Shown: in pieces, positions 43,017 through 52,626 of the stretch
How positions within the stretch are numbered: position 1 is the stretch's first letter
Layout of the letters: each line of letters begins with the position of its first letter
Source of the DNA: Ancylobacter novellus DSM 506
GTDB lineage: Bacteria; Pseudomonadota; Alphaproteobacteria; Rhizobiales; Xanthobacteraceae
Assembly: GCF_000092925.1 (NCBI RefSeq)
Contig: NC_014217.1
Span: 248,001 to 312,000, forward strand
Length of the DNA: 64,000 bases
Direction of reading: 5' to 3'
Translations under genes and position numbers: made by a program
The notes under the pieces: model-generated
Databases searched by the model: none
What the model saw: only the letters and a program-made list of their open reading frames with translations
Told to the model about the DNA's origin: nothing

Positions 43017-44846
43017 ATGATAGACGGTCGCACCACCGGCGCAGTCCCGACCATGCCGGTCGCCCATTGGGACGTCGTGCTGCCCGACGAGGTGGCGACC
43101 GGCCGCCTCGCCATGGACCTCGCCGCCATGCTGCGCCCGGGCGACCTCGTGGCGCTGGACGGCGACCTCGGCGCCGGCAAGACCACGCTGGCGCGGGCGC
43201 TGATCCGCGAGCTCGCCGGCGATCCCGAGCTGGAGGTGCCGAGCCCGACCTTCACGCTGATGCAGACCTACGACCTGCCGCGCCACCGCGTGGTGCATGC
43301 CGACCTCTACCGCCTGAGCGACGCTTCCGAACTCGACGAACTGGGCTGGCAGGAGCAGACCGACGGCGCGGTGACGCTGGTCGAGTGGCCCGAGCGCGCC
43401 GAGGGCGCGGTGCTCAAGACCGACCGGCTGGAGGTGCATATCTCCATGCCGCAGGACAGGCCGGAGACCGCGCGGCGCGTGCGTCTGCTGGGCTATGGCA
43501 GGCTTGCCGGCGCGCTCTACCGGATGCGGGCGATCCGCTCGCTGATCGATTCCACCGGCTTCGGCCCGGCACGCCGCCGGCATCTGCAGGGCGATGCCTC
43601 CACCCGCTCCTATGAGCGGCTGGTCGGTGCCAAGCGCAACGCCATATTGATGAACGCGCCGCGCCGGCCGGACGGGCCGCCGGTGCGTGCGGGGCGCAGC
43701 TACAGCGCCGTCGCCCATCTCGCCGAGGACGTGAAGCCCTTCGTCGCCATGGCGCGCGGCTTGAGGGCGCGCGGCTTCTCGGCGCCGGCGATCTATGGCG
43801 GCGATCTCGACGCCGGGCTGCTGGTCATCGAGGACCTCGGCGAGGAGGGCGTGCTCGCCGGCACGCCGCCGGCGCCGGTGCCCGAACGCTACGAGGCGTC
43901 CGTCGACGTCCTGGCGGCGTTGCACGCGCTCGACCTGCCGGCGACGCTGGCGGTGGCGTCGGGCATCGACCACCAGATCCCGCCCTACGACCTCGAGGCG
44001 CTGACCATCGAGGCGGAGCTGCTGCTCGACTGGTACCTGCCGCATTGCGGCGTCGCCCTGCCGGCGGATGCGCGCCAGTCCTTCCGCCAGCTCTGGGCGG
44101 CGGCGCTGGCGCCCTCGCTGGCGCAGAAGCCGGTCTGGACGCTGCGCGACTTCCACTCGCCGAACCTGATGTGGCTGCCGCAGCGCGAAGGCATCGCCAA
44201 GGTCGGCCTGCTCGACTTCCAGGACGCGGTGATGGGCCCGCCGGCCTATGACGTGGTCTCGCTGGCGCAGGATGCGCGCGTCGACGTGCCGGAGGCGCTG
44301 GAGCTGCATCTGCTCGGCCGCTACGTGAAGGCGCGGCGCGAGGCGGACGCCGATTTCGACATGCGCGGCTTCGCCGCCTCCTATGCGGTGATGGGGGCGC
44401 AGCGCGCCACCAAGATCCTCGGCATCTTCGCCCGGCTGAACCACCGCGACCGCAAGCCGGGTTATCTGCGCCACATGCCGCGCATCTGGAACTATCTCCA
44501 GCGCTGCCTCGCCTTCACCGATCTGGAAGCGCTGGCCGGCTGGTACAAGGACCATGTGCCGCCGCCGCGCCTGCACGGGCGGCCGGAGGGCGCCGTCGGC
44601 ATGCCGGCGCCGGCGCCGGTCCCCGCCGCGCCGCTCGCGCCGCCGAGGCCCGCGGAAGCGGCGCCCAAGGCCCCGCCTGCCGCACCGCCTGCGGAAGCGC
44701 CGCCGCCGACTGAAGCCGCGGCTGTCACAGAGACGCCATCGGCGCCCGCCACCGTGGCCGAGGCGCCGGCGGCCGAGACCCCGCCGGACGCCGTTCCTTC
44801 CGAGGCCGCATCGACCCAAACGCCGAACGACCCCGCCACGACATGA
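43017..44846 (+). CDS. TsaE-AmgK fusion: tRNA t6A ATPase joined to cell-wall sugar kinase
   Basis: Bifunctional protein of 609 residues. Residues 1-155 are TsaE, with Walker A DGDLGAGKTTLARAL (about 48-62) and VPSPTFTLMQTYD, HADLYRLSDASELDELGW; it serves threonylcarbamoyl-adenosine modification of tRNA. Residues about 170-520 are an aminoglycoside-phosphotransferase-fold kinase with GDASTRSYERL, catalytic RDFHSPNLMW (about 377-386) and LLDFQDAVMGPPAYD. This is the AmgK type, which phosphorylates MurNAc and GlcNAc at C1. The tail from about 525 is Pro/Ala/Glu-rich and disordered-looking. murU overlaps its stop by four bases, so the recycling pair is coupled. Confidence 0.88.
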   Translation: MIDGRTTGAVPTMPVAHWDVVLPDEVATGRLAMDLAAMLRPGDLVALDGDLGAGKTTLARALIRELAGDPELEVPSPTFTLMQTYDLPRHRVVHADLYRLSDASELDELGWQEQTDGAVTLVEWPERAEGAVLKTDRLEVHISMPQDRPETARRVRLLGYGRLAGALYRMRAIRSLIDSTGFGPARRRHLQGDASTRSYERLVGAKRNAILMNAPRRPDGPPVRAGRSYSAVAHLAEDVKPFVAMARGLRARGFSAPAIYGGDLDAGLLVIEDLGEEGVLAGTPPAPVPERYEASVDVLAALHALDLPATLAVASGIDHQIPPYDLEALTIEAELLLDWYLPHCGVALPADARQSFRQLWAAALAPSLAQKPVWTLRDFHSPNLMWLPQREGIAKVGLLDFQDAVMGPPAYDVVSLAQDARVDVPEALELHLLGRYVKARREADADFDMRGFAASYAVMGAQRATKILGIFARLNHRDRKPGYLRHMPRIWNYLQRCLAFTDLEALAGWYKDHVPPPRLHGRPEGAVGMPAPAPVPAAPLAPPRPAEAAPKAPPAAPPAEAPPPTEAAAVTETPSAPATVAEAPAAETPPDAVPSEAASTQTPNDPATT

Positions 44847-45562
44847 CCGCGATCAAGACCGCCATGGTGCTCGCTGCCGGCCTCGGCCAGCGCATGCGCC
44901 CCCTGACCGATCACATGCCCAAGCCCATGGTCGCGGTGAACGGCCGGCCACTGATCGACCATGTGCTCGACCGGCTGGCCGAGGCCGGCGTCGAGAAGGC
45001 CGTGGTCAATTTGCACTGGCACGCCGACGTGCTGGAGCGGCATCTGCTCGGCCGCACCCGCCCGCGCATCGTGCTCTCCGACGAGCGCGGCGCGCTGCTG
45101 GAGACCGGCGGCGGCATCCGCAAGGCGCTCCCCGAGCTGGGACCGGACCCGTTCTTCGTCATCAATGCCGACACCATCTGGATCGAGGGCATCCGGCCGA
45201 ACCTCGCCGCGCTGGCGGAGGGCTTCGACCCGGAGGCCATGGACATCGCGCTGCTGGTGGCGCCCATCGCCACCTCGATCGGCTATGACGGGCACGGCGA
45301 TTTCCTGATGGACGGCGAGGGGCGGCTGACGCCGCGACCCGAGCGCATTCTGGCGCCGTTCGTCTATGCTGGCGCGGCGGTGGTGGCGCCGCGAATCTTC
45401 GCGGGCACGCCGCAGGGGCCGTTCTCGCTGAGCCGGCTGTTCCGGCAGGCGGCCGAGGCCGGCCGGCTGCATGGCGAGCGCATGGAAGGAGTGTGGATGC
45501 ATGTCGGCACGCCGGAGGCCGTCGCTTTGGCCGAGGAGGCCATCGAGCGCTCCAAGGACTGA
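44843..45562 (+). CDS. murU: N-acetylmuramate alpha-1-phosphate uridylyltransferase
   Basis: Sugar-1-phosphate nucleotidyltransferase of 239 residues. The nucleotide-binding signature is VLAAGLGQRMRPLTDHMPKP, then VNGRPLIDHVLDRLAEAGV, LETGGGIRKALPELG and metal-site FFVINADTIWIEG. This matches MurU, which turns MurNAc-1-P from AmgK into UDP-MurNAc and so reuses peptidoglycan without the MurA/MurB steps; this gives fosfomycin tolerance where studied. It is coupled to the TsaE-AmgK gene. The call to MurU rests on the AmgK partner; other nucleotidyltransferases look similar. Confidence 0.88.
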   Translation: MTAIKTAMVLAAGLGQRMRPLTDHMPKPMVAVNGRPLIDHVLDRLAEAGVEKAVVNLHWHADVLERHLLGRTRPRIVLSDERGALLETGGGIRKALPELGPDPFFVINADTIWIEGIRPNLAALAEGFDPEAMDIALLVAPIATSIGYDGHGDFLMDGEGRLTPRPERILAPFVYAGAAVVAPRIFAGTPQGPFSLSRLFRQAAEAGRLHGERMEGVWMHVGTPEAVALAEEAIERSKD

Positions 45563-45598
45563 GCGCGTGATCGCCTGCGTCCGGTGCGAGGGGCAGGC

Positions 45599-48500
45599 AT
45601 GAGCCGTCCGGACCCCAATCTCCTGACCATCCCCGCCTCGGCGCCCTTCCTCGCCGTGCTGGCCGACGCGCTGCTCGACGGCCGGCTGGTGGAGGGCTTC
45701 GCGCCGCGCCACGACCCGTTCGCGCTGGCGAGCGCCACCGTCTTCCTGCCGACCCGCCGTGCCGGCCGCCTGCTGGCCGAGGCGCTGCGCGCCCGCATGG
45801 AATCGGGCGTGACGCTGCTGCCGCGCATCGTGCCGCTCGGCGACGTCGACGAGGATTCGCTCGCCTTCGCCGAGAGCTTCACCGACCCGCCGCGTGCCGT
45901 GCCGGGCATGACCCGCCGGCTGGCGCTGGCGAGCCTCGTGCGGCGCTGGCGGCGACTGCTCGCCGGCGATGACGGCCGCGTCGCGGTGGCGGCGGGGCCG
46001 GGGGCGGAGTTCGCGCTGGCCGATGCGCTCGCCCATCTCATCGACGAGATGGCGGCGCAGCAGGTGCCGTGGGAAAAGCTCGACACGCTGGTGCCCGGCC
46101 AGCACGACCTCTACTGGGACATGGCGCTCGACTTCCTGAAGATCGCCCGCGAGTTCTGGCCGGCGCTGCTCGACGAGCTCGGCGCGGTCGATGCCAGCGT
46201 GCGGCGCGACAGGCTGATCGCCGCCGAGGCGGAGCGGCTCAGGGCCGCGCCCGCCGGCCCGGTGATCGCCGCCGGCTCGACCGGCTCCATGCCGGCCACC
46301 GCCCGCCTGCTGGCGGCCGTCGCGCATCTCACCGATGGCTGCGTGGTGCTGCCCGGCCTCGACACCGACCTCGACGCCCGCTCCTGGGATCATCTCACCG
46401 ATGACGAGGCGCCGGCGCCGAGCCACCCGCAATATGGCCTCGCGCTGCTGCTGAAAGCCCATATGCGGGTCGGGCGCGACGCGGTGCGAAGCCTCGCGCC
46501 GCCGGCGCCGCATGGGCGCGAAAGGCTGCTCTCCGAGGCGCTGCGTCCCGTCGCCTCCACCGAGGCCTGGGCGAGCCTTGCCGAGCGCCTCGGCGCGGCG
46601 GAGATCGACGCGGCGCTGGCCGAGGTCAGCGTCATCGAGGCGGACGACGCCCGCGAGGAGGCGCTTGCCATCGCCGTGGCGCTGCGCGAGGCGCTGGAGG
46701 AGCCGGGCCGCAGCGCCGCCCTCGTCACCCCCGACCGCGACCTCGCCCGCCGCGTCGCCGCGGAGCTGCTGCGCTTCGAGGTCGCCATCGACGATTCCGC
46801 CGGCGAGCCGCTGTCCGAGAGCGCGCCAGGCCGCTTCGCCCGGCTGGTGGCGGATGCCTGCGACGCCGAGCTGGCGCCGGTGCCGCTCTCGGCGCTCCTG
46901 CGCCATCCGCTCGCCCGCTTCGGGCTGGAGCGCGGGGCGCTCGATCAGGCCGCCGACGCGCTGGAGCTGATGGTGCTGCGCGGCCCGCGCCCGGAGGCGG
47001 GAGCGGATGGGTTGGTCAGGGCCGTCGCGGGCTTCTCACCGGGGCTGCATCATTCTTCCGATCCGAGAGCGGCCATCGACACGGATCGGCAGGCCCTCGC
47101 CGCCGGCCTCGCGGAGAGGATCGCTAGGGCGTTCGGGCCGCTGCTGGCACTGGGCGCGGGCGAGCACCCCTTCGCGACCTTGCTGGAGGCGCATCGCGCG
47201 GCCGTCGCGGCGGCGTGGAGCGCGGAGGATGGCGGCGCGGCGGAGGACGCCATCGCGCTGGCCGAGCTTTCCAAGACCTTCGAAGCCATGGCCGAAGGGG
47301 CGAGCGAGGCGCCGGTGATGCGCCTCGCCGACTATGCCGCTGCCCTGCCTCTGCTTCTGGCGGACCGTCCGGTCCGTCCGCCGCTGCTGCCCGGCGCTCG
47401 GCTGCGCATTCTCGGCCCGCTGGAAGCGCGCCTCGTCAGCGTCGACCGCATGGTGCTCGCCGGGCTCGTCGAGGGCACCTGGCCGAGCGCGGTGCGCACC
47501 GATCCCTGGCTCAGCCGGCCGATGCGCGCGGCGCTGGGGCTGGAGGCGCCGGAGCGGCGCATCGGCCTTTCCGCGCACGACTTCGCGCAGGGCTGCGGCG
47601 CGCCCGAACTGATCCTGTCGCATCCGCGCAAGCTTGGCGGCGCGCCGACCGTGCCCTCGCGCTTTCTCCAGCGGCTGGAAGCGGTGAGCGGGGAGGCGCG
47701 CTGGAAGATGGCGAAGCTCCGCGGCGACCGCTTCCGCCGTCTTGCCGCGTTGATCGAGGAGGCGCCGGCGGCGTCGCGCATCGCAAGGCCGGAGCCGGCG
47801 CCGCCGGTCGAATTGCGCCCGAAGCGGCTCTCCGTCACCGAGATCGAGACCTGGCTGCGCGACCCCTACACCATCTATGCCCGCCATGTGCTGCGGCTGC
47901 GCCCGCTCGACATGCTGGACGAGGCGCCCGGCGCGGCCGAGCGCGGCAGCGCCATCCACGACGCCCTCGGCGCCTTCGCGCAGGCTTTTCCCGAGGCCCT
48001 GCCGGCGGAGCCCGAGGCGGGGCTGCTCGCCTTCGGGCGGGAGGCGTTCCGGGAGCTGGAGGCCTTCCCCGCCGAATACGCGCTGTGGTGGGCGCGCTTC
48101 GAGCGGCTCGTGCCGCGCTATATCGGCTGGGAGCGGGCGCGGCGCGCTGATACTCGCCGCGTCTTCGCCGAGCTGGGCGGGCGCATGGCGCTGGCGGGCG
48201 GACGCTTCGCCCTCACCGGCCGCGCCGACCGCATCGAGCAATTGCGCGAGGGCGGGCTGGCGATCATCGACTTCAAGACCGGCGCCGTGCCCACGGCCAA
48301 GCAGACCGCCGCGCATTATTCGCCGCAGCTGCCGCTGGAAGCCGCGATGGCGGCGGCGGGCGGGTTCCGCGACCTGCCGGCGGAAGGCGCGGCGGCGCTG
48401 ACCTATGTGCGGCTCGGCACGAGCGAGCTGAAGGAGGTCGGCGCGGTCGACAGGGACGAGACCGCCTTCGGCCTCGCCGCCTCGACGCTGGAACGGCTGG

Positions 48501-48640
48501 AGCAATTGATAGCCACCTTCGAAGATCCTTCGCGCGGCTATGCCTCGCTGGCGCGGCCGATGTTCCGCGGCCGCTTCGGCGACTACGACCACCTCGCCCG
48601 TGTGAAGGAATGGTCGACCGGCGGGGAGGGCGAGGAATGA
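45599..48640 (+). CDS. addB: Double-strand break repair protein AddB
   Basis: Subunit of the AddAB helicase-nuclease, 1013 residues, the alphaproteobacterial counterpart of RecBCD. The N-terminal helicase-like part begins ASATVFLPTRRAGRLLAEAL and lacks an intact Walker A, as usual for this clade. The C-terminal RecB-type nuclease has RLSVTEIETWLRDPYTIYAR and the catalytic LAIIDFKTGAVPTAKQTAAH near residue 890. The ATG at 45599 follows gcgagggg. The stop overlaps the addA start by four bases, as needed for a stoichiometric complex. It processes DNA ends for RecA. Confidence 0.94.
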   Translation: MSRPDPNLLTIPASAPFLAVLADALLDGRLVEGFAPRHDPFALASATVFLPTRRAGRLLAEALRARMESGVTLLPRIVPLGDVDEDSLAFAESFTDPPRAVPGMTRRLALASLVRRWRRLLAGDDGRVAVAAGPGAEFALADALAHLIDEMAAQQVPWEKLDTLVPGQHDLYWDMALDFLKIAREFWPALLDELGAVDASVRRDRLIAAEAERLRAAPAGPVIAAGSTGSMPATARLLAAVAHLTDGCVVLPGLDTDLDARSWDHLTDDEAPAPSHPQYGLALLLKAHMRVGRDAVRSLAPPAPHGRERLLSEALRPVASTEAWASLAERLGAAEIDAALAEVSVIEADDAREEALAIAVALREALEEPGRSAALVTPDRDLARRVAAELLRFEVAIDDSAGEPLSESAPGRFARLVADACDAELAPVPLSALLRHPLARFGLERGALDQAADALELMVLRGPRPEAGADGLVRAVAGFSPGLHHSSDPRAAIDTDRQALAAGLAERIARAFGPLLALGAGEHPFATLLEAHRAAVAAAWSAEDGGAAEDAIALAELSKTFEAMAEGASEAPVMRLADYAAALPLLLADRPVRPPLLPGARLRILGPLEARLVSVDRMVLAGLVEGTWPSAVRTDPWLSRPMRAALGLEAPERRIGLSAHDFAQGCGAPELILSHPRKLGGAPTVPSRFLQRLEAVSGEARWKMAKLRGDRFRRLAALIEEAPAASRIARPEPAPPVELRPKRLSVTEIETWLRDPYTIYARHVLRLRPLDMLDEAPGAAERGSAIHDALGAFAQAFPEALPAEPEAGLLAFGREAFRELEAFPAEYALWWARFERLVPRYIGWERARRADTRRVFAELGGRMALAGGRFALTGRADRIEQLREGGLAIIDFKTGAVPTAKQTAAHYSPQLPLEAAMAAAGGFRDLPAEGAAALTYVRLGTSELKEVGAVDRDETAFGLAASTLERLEQLIATFEDPSRGYASLARPMFRGRFGDYDHLARVKEWSTGGEGEE

Positions 48641-51600
48641 GCGAACTCACCGATCTCGCCCCCGGCCCGCTGCGCGCGGCCACCGCGCTGCAGACCACCG
48701 CCTCCGACCCGCTGCTCTCGGCCTGGGTCTCGGCCAATGCCGGCTCGGGCAAGACCCATGTGCTGGCCCGGCGGGTGATCCGGCTCTTGATGCGCGGCGT
48801 GCCGCCCGGGCGCATCCTCTGCCTCACCTACACCAAGGCGGCGGCGGCCAACATGGCCAACCGCGTGCTGGACGAGCTGCGTCGCTGGGCGACGCTCGAC
48901 GACGAGACGCTCGACAAGGAGATCGTCAGGACCGACGGCGGCCGCCCCGATGCGCTGCGCCGCGCCCATGCCCGCCGGCTGTTCGCGCAGGCGCTGGAGA
49001 CGCCGGGCGGGCTGAAGATCCAGACCATCCACGCCTTCTGCGGCGCGCTGCTGCATGCCTTCCCCTTCGAGGCCGGCGTGCCCGCGGGCTTCGGCGAGCT
49101 GGAGGAGGCGGCGCGGCTGGAACTGCTCGCCCGCGTGCGCGCCGACGTGGTGCTGGAGGCCGCCGGCAGGCCGGAGAGCGCGCTCGGGCAGGCGCTCGGC
49201 CTCATCGTCGGCACCACCTCGGATGACGGCATCGACGAGATCATCGGGGCGATGGTCGCCGATCCCGCGGCGCTGGAAGCGAGCGACGACGACCTCGCCG
49301 CCGCGGTCGGGCTGGATCGGCCGATCGCCTCGCGCGACATCGAGCACCGCATCATCGCCGAGGCGCTGATCGCGCGGGGCGCCTGGCTCGGTCTCGGACA
49401 GGCGCTGATCGAGGAGGGCGGCAACTGCGCCCGGCGCGGCCGCTCGCTGCTGGAGGCCGCCGCCGCGCCGGACGAGGGCACCGCCGACACCTATGCCCGC
49501 GTCTTCCTGAAGGAGGACGGCGAGCCCTATGGCGACAGCCAGTTCGGCGCCGCGCCGATCCGGGCGAAATACCCGCTGCTGCTCGCCGAGCGCGATCGTC
49601 TCGCGCCGCTGGCGCAGTTACTGTCGGCGGCGCGCGCCTTAGAGCGCAGCCGCGGGGTGCTCATCCTCGGCCGCGAGGCGGCGCGGCGCTATGAGCGCGC
49701 CAAGGCCGCGCGCGGCGTGCTCGATTTTTCAGATCTCGTGGATGCCGCACGGCGCCTGCTGGCATCGGGCGCCTCGGCCTGGGTGCATTACAAGCTCGAC
49801 CAGGGCATCGACCATGTGCTGCTCGACGAGGCGCAGGACACCAGCCCCGAGCAATGGGAGGTGATCCGCCCGCTGGTCGCCGAGTTCTTCGCCGGGGAGG
49901 GCGCGCGCGCCGAGGCGCGGTACGGCGCTGCGAGCCTGCCGCGCACGCTGTTCGTGGTCGGCGACGAGAAGCAGTCGATCTTCTCCTTCCAGGGCGCCGA
50001 TCCGCGCCGCTTCGACACGGTGCGGCGGGAGCTGATGCGCCTGACCGGCGGCGTCGGCTTCGAGCATATCGAGCTGCGCCATTCCTTCCGCTCGGCGCCG
50101 GGGATCTTGGCGGCGGTCGACACGGTGTTCCATGCCGAGACCGCCTATCAGGGCCTATCGGCGCTGGCCGAGCCGCCGGTGCATGAGGCGATCCACGCCG
50201 CGCTGCCCTCGCTGGTCGAATTGTGGGAGCCGGAGGCGCCGAGCGAGAAGGTCGATATCGACGCCTGGCAGCGCCCGCTCGACGCGCCGGCCGCCGACGA
50301 TCCCAAGGGGCGGCTCGCCCGCAAGATCGCCGGCCACATCGCCGCGCGCATCCGCGAGGGCTTTCCCGTCACCGGCCGGCACGGCACGCGCCCGGCGCGG
50401 CCCGGCGACTTCCTCATCCTGGTGCGCCGGCGCGATTCGCTGTTCGAGGCGATCATCCGCGAATTGAAGGAGGCGCGCGTCGCGGTGGCCGGCGCCGACC
50501 GCCTCACGGTGGCCCAGCACATCGCGGTGATGGACCTGATGGCGCTGGGCGACGCGCTGCTCGCGCGCGACGACGAGCTGGCGCTGGCCTGCGCGCTGAA
50601 GAGCCCGCTCTTCGGCCTCGACGATTCCGACTTGATGAAGCTGGCGCCGGAGCGCGCGGGCCTTCTGGAAGACGCGCTGTTCGCCCGCGCCGGCGAGAAC
50701 CCCCACTGGCGCGCGGCGGCCGAGCGGCTGAGGCGGCTGCGGCCCGAGGCGCGGCGGCTGCGGCCCTTCGATTTCTACGCCCGCGTGCTCGGGCGTGAGC
50801 GCGGCCGCGCCGCCATGATCGCCCGGCTCGGCCCGGAGGCGGCGGACGCGCTCGACGAGATGCTGGCGCTGGCGCGTTCCTACGAGAATGTCGAGGCGCC
50901 CTCGCTCGCCGGCTTCCTCGCCTTCCTGCGCCGCGGCGGCGCCGAGGCCAAGCGCGACATGGAGGCCGGCCGCGACGAGGTGCGCGTGATGACCGTGCAC
51001 GGCGCCAAGGGGCTGGAGGCGCCCTATGTCATCCTCGCCGACACCACCTCCGGGCCGATGACCCGCCGCGCCGCCGGCCTGCTGCGGGTAGAGCTGCCGG
51101 ACGGACGGCGCGCGGCGCTGCACGCTCCCTCCAAGAAGGGCGACACGCCGGCCATGGCGCGGGCCCGTGCGCAGGGCGACGCGGCGCAGCAGGACGAGTA
51201 TCGCCGCCTGCTCTATGTCGCGCTCACCCGTGCCGAGAGCGCGCTGGTGCTGGCCGGCGCGGATGGCGGCCGCAAGCGCCCGGCCGATTGCTGGTACGAC
51301 CTCGTGCGCGGCGCGCTGGAGCCGGAAGCCGTCGAGCAGCCCGCCGCCGGCTTTGCCGGCACGGTGCGCCGCTGGCGGTCGGCCGTGCACGAGGAGATCA
51401 TCGCGGCGCCGGCCGTCGCCGCCATCGCCGCCGCCCCGGACGAGGCCGAGCGGGCGCTGGCCCGCGCCTTGTCACGCCCGATAGAGGAACCCGCGGCCCG
51501 CGCCGCGCTGCGGCCCTCCGCCTCCAGCCTGCTCAGCGCTGCGCCGGAAGGACCGGAGGCGCTGGCGCTGCACCGCGGCGAACTGCTGCACCGGCTGATG

Positions 51601-52071
51601 GCTGCGCTCGCGAGCCTGCCGCCCGAGGAGCGCGCCGCGCCGGGGCGGCGCCTGCTCGCGGCAGCCGGCGATTTCGAGGAGGCCGCCCGCGAGGAATTGC
51701 TCACCGAGGCCCTCGGCGTGCTCGCCGTGCCGGGTCTCGCCGACCTGTTCGGCCCCGGCAGCCTCGCCGAGGTACCGCTCGTCGGCGAATTGGAGGACGG
51801 AACGCCGGTCTCCGGCCGCATCGACCGGCTGGCGGTGCTGGGCGACCGCATCCTCATCGCCGACTTCAAGACCGACCGCCGCGTGCCGCGCGAGGCTTCA
51901 AGCCTGCCGCCCGCGCATGTGCGGCAGGTAGCGCTCTATGCGCGGCTGCTGCGCCGTCTCTATCCCGGCCGGCCGATCGAGGCGCGGCTCGTCTACACCG
52001 CCGGGCCGCTGGCCCACGCGCTCGGCGCTGATGTGCTTGAGCGCATAGTGGAAAGTGTCACTTCGCAGTGA
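48637..52071 (+). CDS. addA: Double-strand break repair helicase AddA
   Basis: UvrD-type helicase with a C-terminal nuclease, 1144 residues. Walker A SANAGSGKTHVLARR is near residues 31-45, motif II VLLDEAQDTSPEQWE near 394, motif III FVVGDEKQSIFSFQGADPRR, and motif V/VI TVHGAKGLEAPYVILAD and LLYVALTRAESALV. The nuclease site is ILIADFKTDRRVP near residue 1075, followed by QVALYARLLRRLYPGRPIEA. Together with AddB it resects broken DNA. The gene is in the co-directional run divL to trxA. Confidence 0.95.
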   Translation: MSELTDLAPGPLRAATALQTTASDPLLSAWVSANAGSGKTHVLARRVIRLLMRGVPPGRILCLTYTKAAAANMANRVLDELRRWATLDDETLDKEIVRTDGGRPDALRRAHARRLFAQALETPGGLKIQTIHAFCGALLHAFPFEAGVPAGFGELEEAARLELLARVRADVVLEAAGRPESALGQALGLIVGTTSDDGIDEIIGAMVADPAALEASDDDLAAAVGLDRPIASRDIEHRIIAEALIARGAWLGLGQALIEEGGNCARRGRSLLEAAAAPDEGTADTYARVFLKEDGEPYGDSQFGAAPIRAKYPLLLAERDRLAPLAQLLSAARALERSRGVLILGREAARRYERAKAARGVLDFSDLVDAARRLLASGASAWVHYKLDQGIDHVLLDEAQDTSPEQWEVIRPLVAEFFAGEGARAEARYGAASLPRTLFVVGDEKQSIFSFQGADPRRFDTVRRELMRLTGGVGFEHIELRHSFRSAPGILAAVDTVFHAETAYQGLSALAEPPVHEAIHAALPSLVELWEPEAPSEKVDIDAWQRPLDAPAADDPKGRLARKIAGHIAARIREGFPVTGRHGTRPARPGDFLILVRRRDSLFEAIIRELKEARVAVAGADRLTVAQHIAVMDLMALGDALLARDDELALACALKSPLFGLDDSDLMKLAPERAGLLEDALFARAGENPHWRAAAERLRRLRPEARRLRPFDFYARVLGRERGRAAMIARLGPEAADALDEMLALARSYENVEAPSLAGFLAFLRRGGAEAKRDMEAGRDEVRVMTVHGAKGLEAPYVILADTTSGPMTRRAAGLLRVELPDGRRAALHAPSKKGDTPAMARARAQGDAAQQDEYRRLLYVALTRAESALVLAGADGGRKRPADCWYDLVRGALEPEAVEQPAAGFAGTVRRWRSAVHEEIIAAPAVAAIAAAPDEAERALARALSRPIEEPAARAALRPSASSLLSAAPEGPEALALHRGELLHRLMAALASLPPEERAAPGRRLLAAAGDFEEAAREELLTEALGVLAVPGLADLFGPGSLAEVPLVGELEDGTPVSGRIDRLAVLGDRILIADFKTDRRVPREASSLPPAHVRQVALYARLLRRLYPGRPIEARLVYTAGPLAHALGADVLERIVESVTSQ

Positions 52072-52153
52072 CGCCGCCTTGACGGGGCAGGGGGGCGATA
52101 CCTAATTTCATTCCAACTTCCCTGCATTCTCCAGATTCTGGAAAGGTGTCCAA

Positions 52154-52474
52154 ATGGGCGTCGAAAAAGTGTCGGATCAGAGCTTCGAGTCCGACGTCAT
52201 CAAGTCCGATGGTCCGGTCCTCGTGGACTTCTGGGCCGAATGGTGCGGCCCCTGCCGCATGGTCGCTCCCGTCCTCGACGAGGTGGCCGGCGAGCTCGGC
52301 GACAAGCTGAAGATCGTCAAGCTGAACGTCGACGAGAACCCGGCGACCGCTTCCAAATACGGCATCATGTCGATCCCGACCCTGCTGCTGTTCAAGGACG
52401 GCCAGCTCGCCTCGCGCCAGGTCGGCGCGGCGCCGAAGGCCAAGATGCTGCAGTGGATCAACAGCGCGATCTGA
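52154..52474 (+). CDS. trxA: Thioredoxin
   Basis: Cytoplasmic disulfide reductase of 106 residues. The active site WCGPC is at residues 30-34 ([20 protein letters not shown]), with the cis-Pro in [14 protein letters not shown]. The C-terminal helix ends [10 protein letters not shown]. Everything matches classical thioredoxin 1. A gap of 82 bases after addA and a strong terminator afterwards suggest its own promoter as well as read-through. addBA-trxA is a common alphaproteobacterial order. Confidence 0.97.
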   Translation: MGVEKVSDQSFESDVIKSDGPVLVDFWAEWCGPCRMVAPVLDEVAGELGDKLKIVKLNVDENPATASKYGIMSIPTLLLFKDGQLASRQVGAAPKAKMLQWINSAI

Positions 52475-52495
52475 TCGCGCCGTGATCGAGACGAC

Positions 52496-52530
52496 AAGCC
52501 CCGGCCGGGTCCCCCCGCCGGGGTTTTTCT
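52496..52530 (+). terminator. Rho-independent terminator after trxA
   Basis: Stem gccccggc / gccgggg with a short C-rich loop and then five T. It closes the divL-to-trxA transcription run. Confidence 0.85.
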
Positions 52531-52626
52531 TTGCCTGCCGTCCGATCGCGTCTTCCGCGTGCCGCTTCGAAGCCATATATCGTGCAAGACAAACTCGTAT
52601 CCGCTCTTTCTCTCCGGAGACTCCCC

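Noticed and set aside
40938..44819. A very long minus-strand open frame of about 1290 codons
   Set aside because: Antisense shadow of divL and tsaE-amgK caused by high GC; its product is Arg/Gly/His/Gln-rich without domains, while the plus-strand proteins have full motifs.
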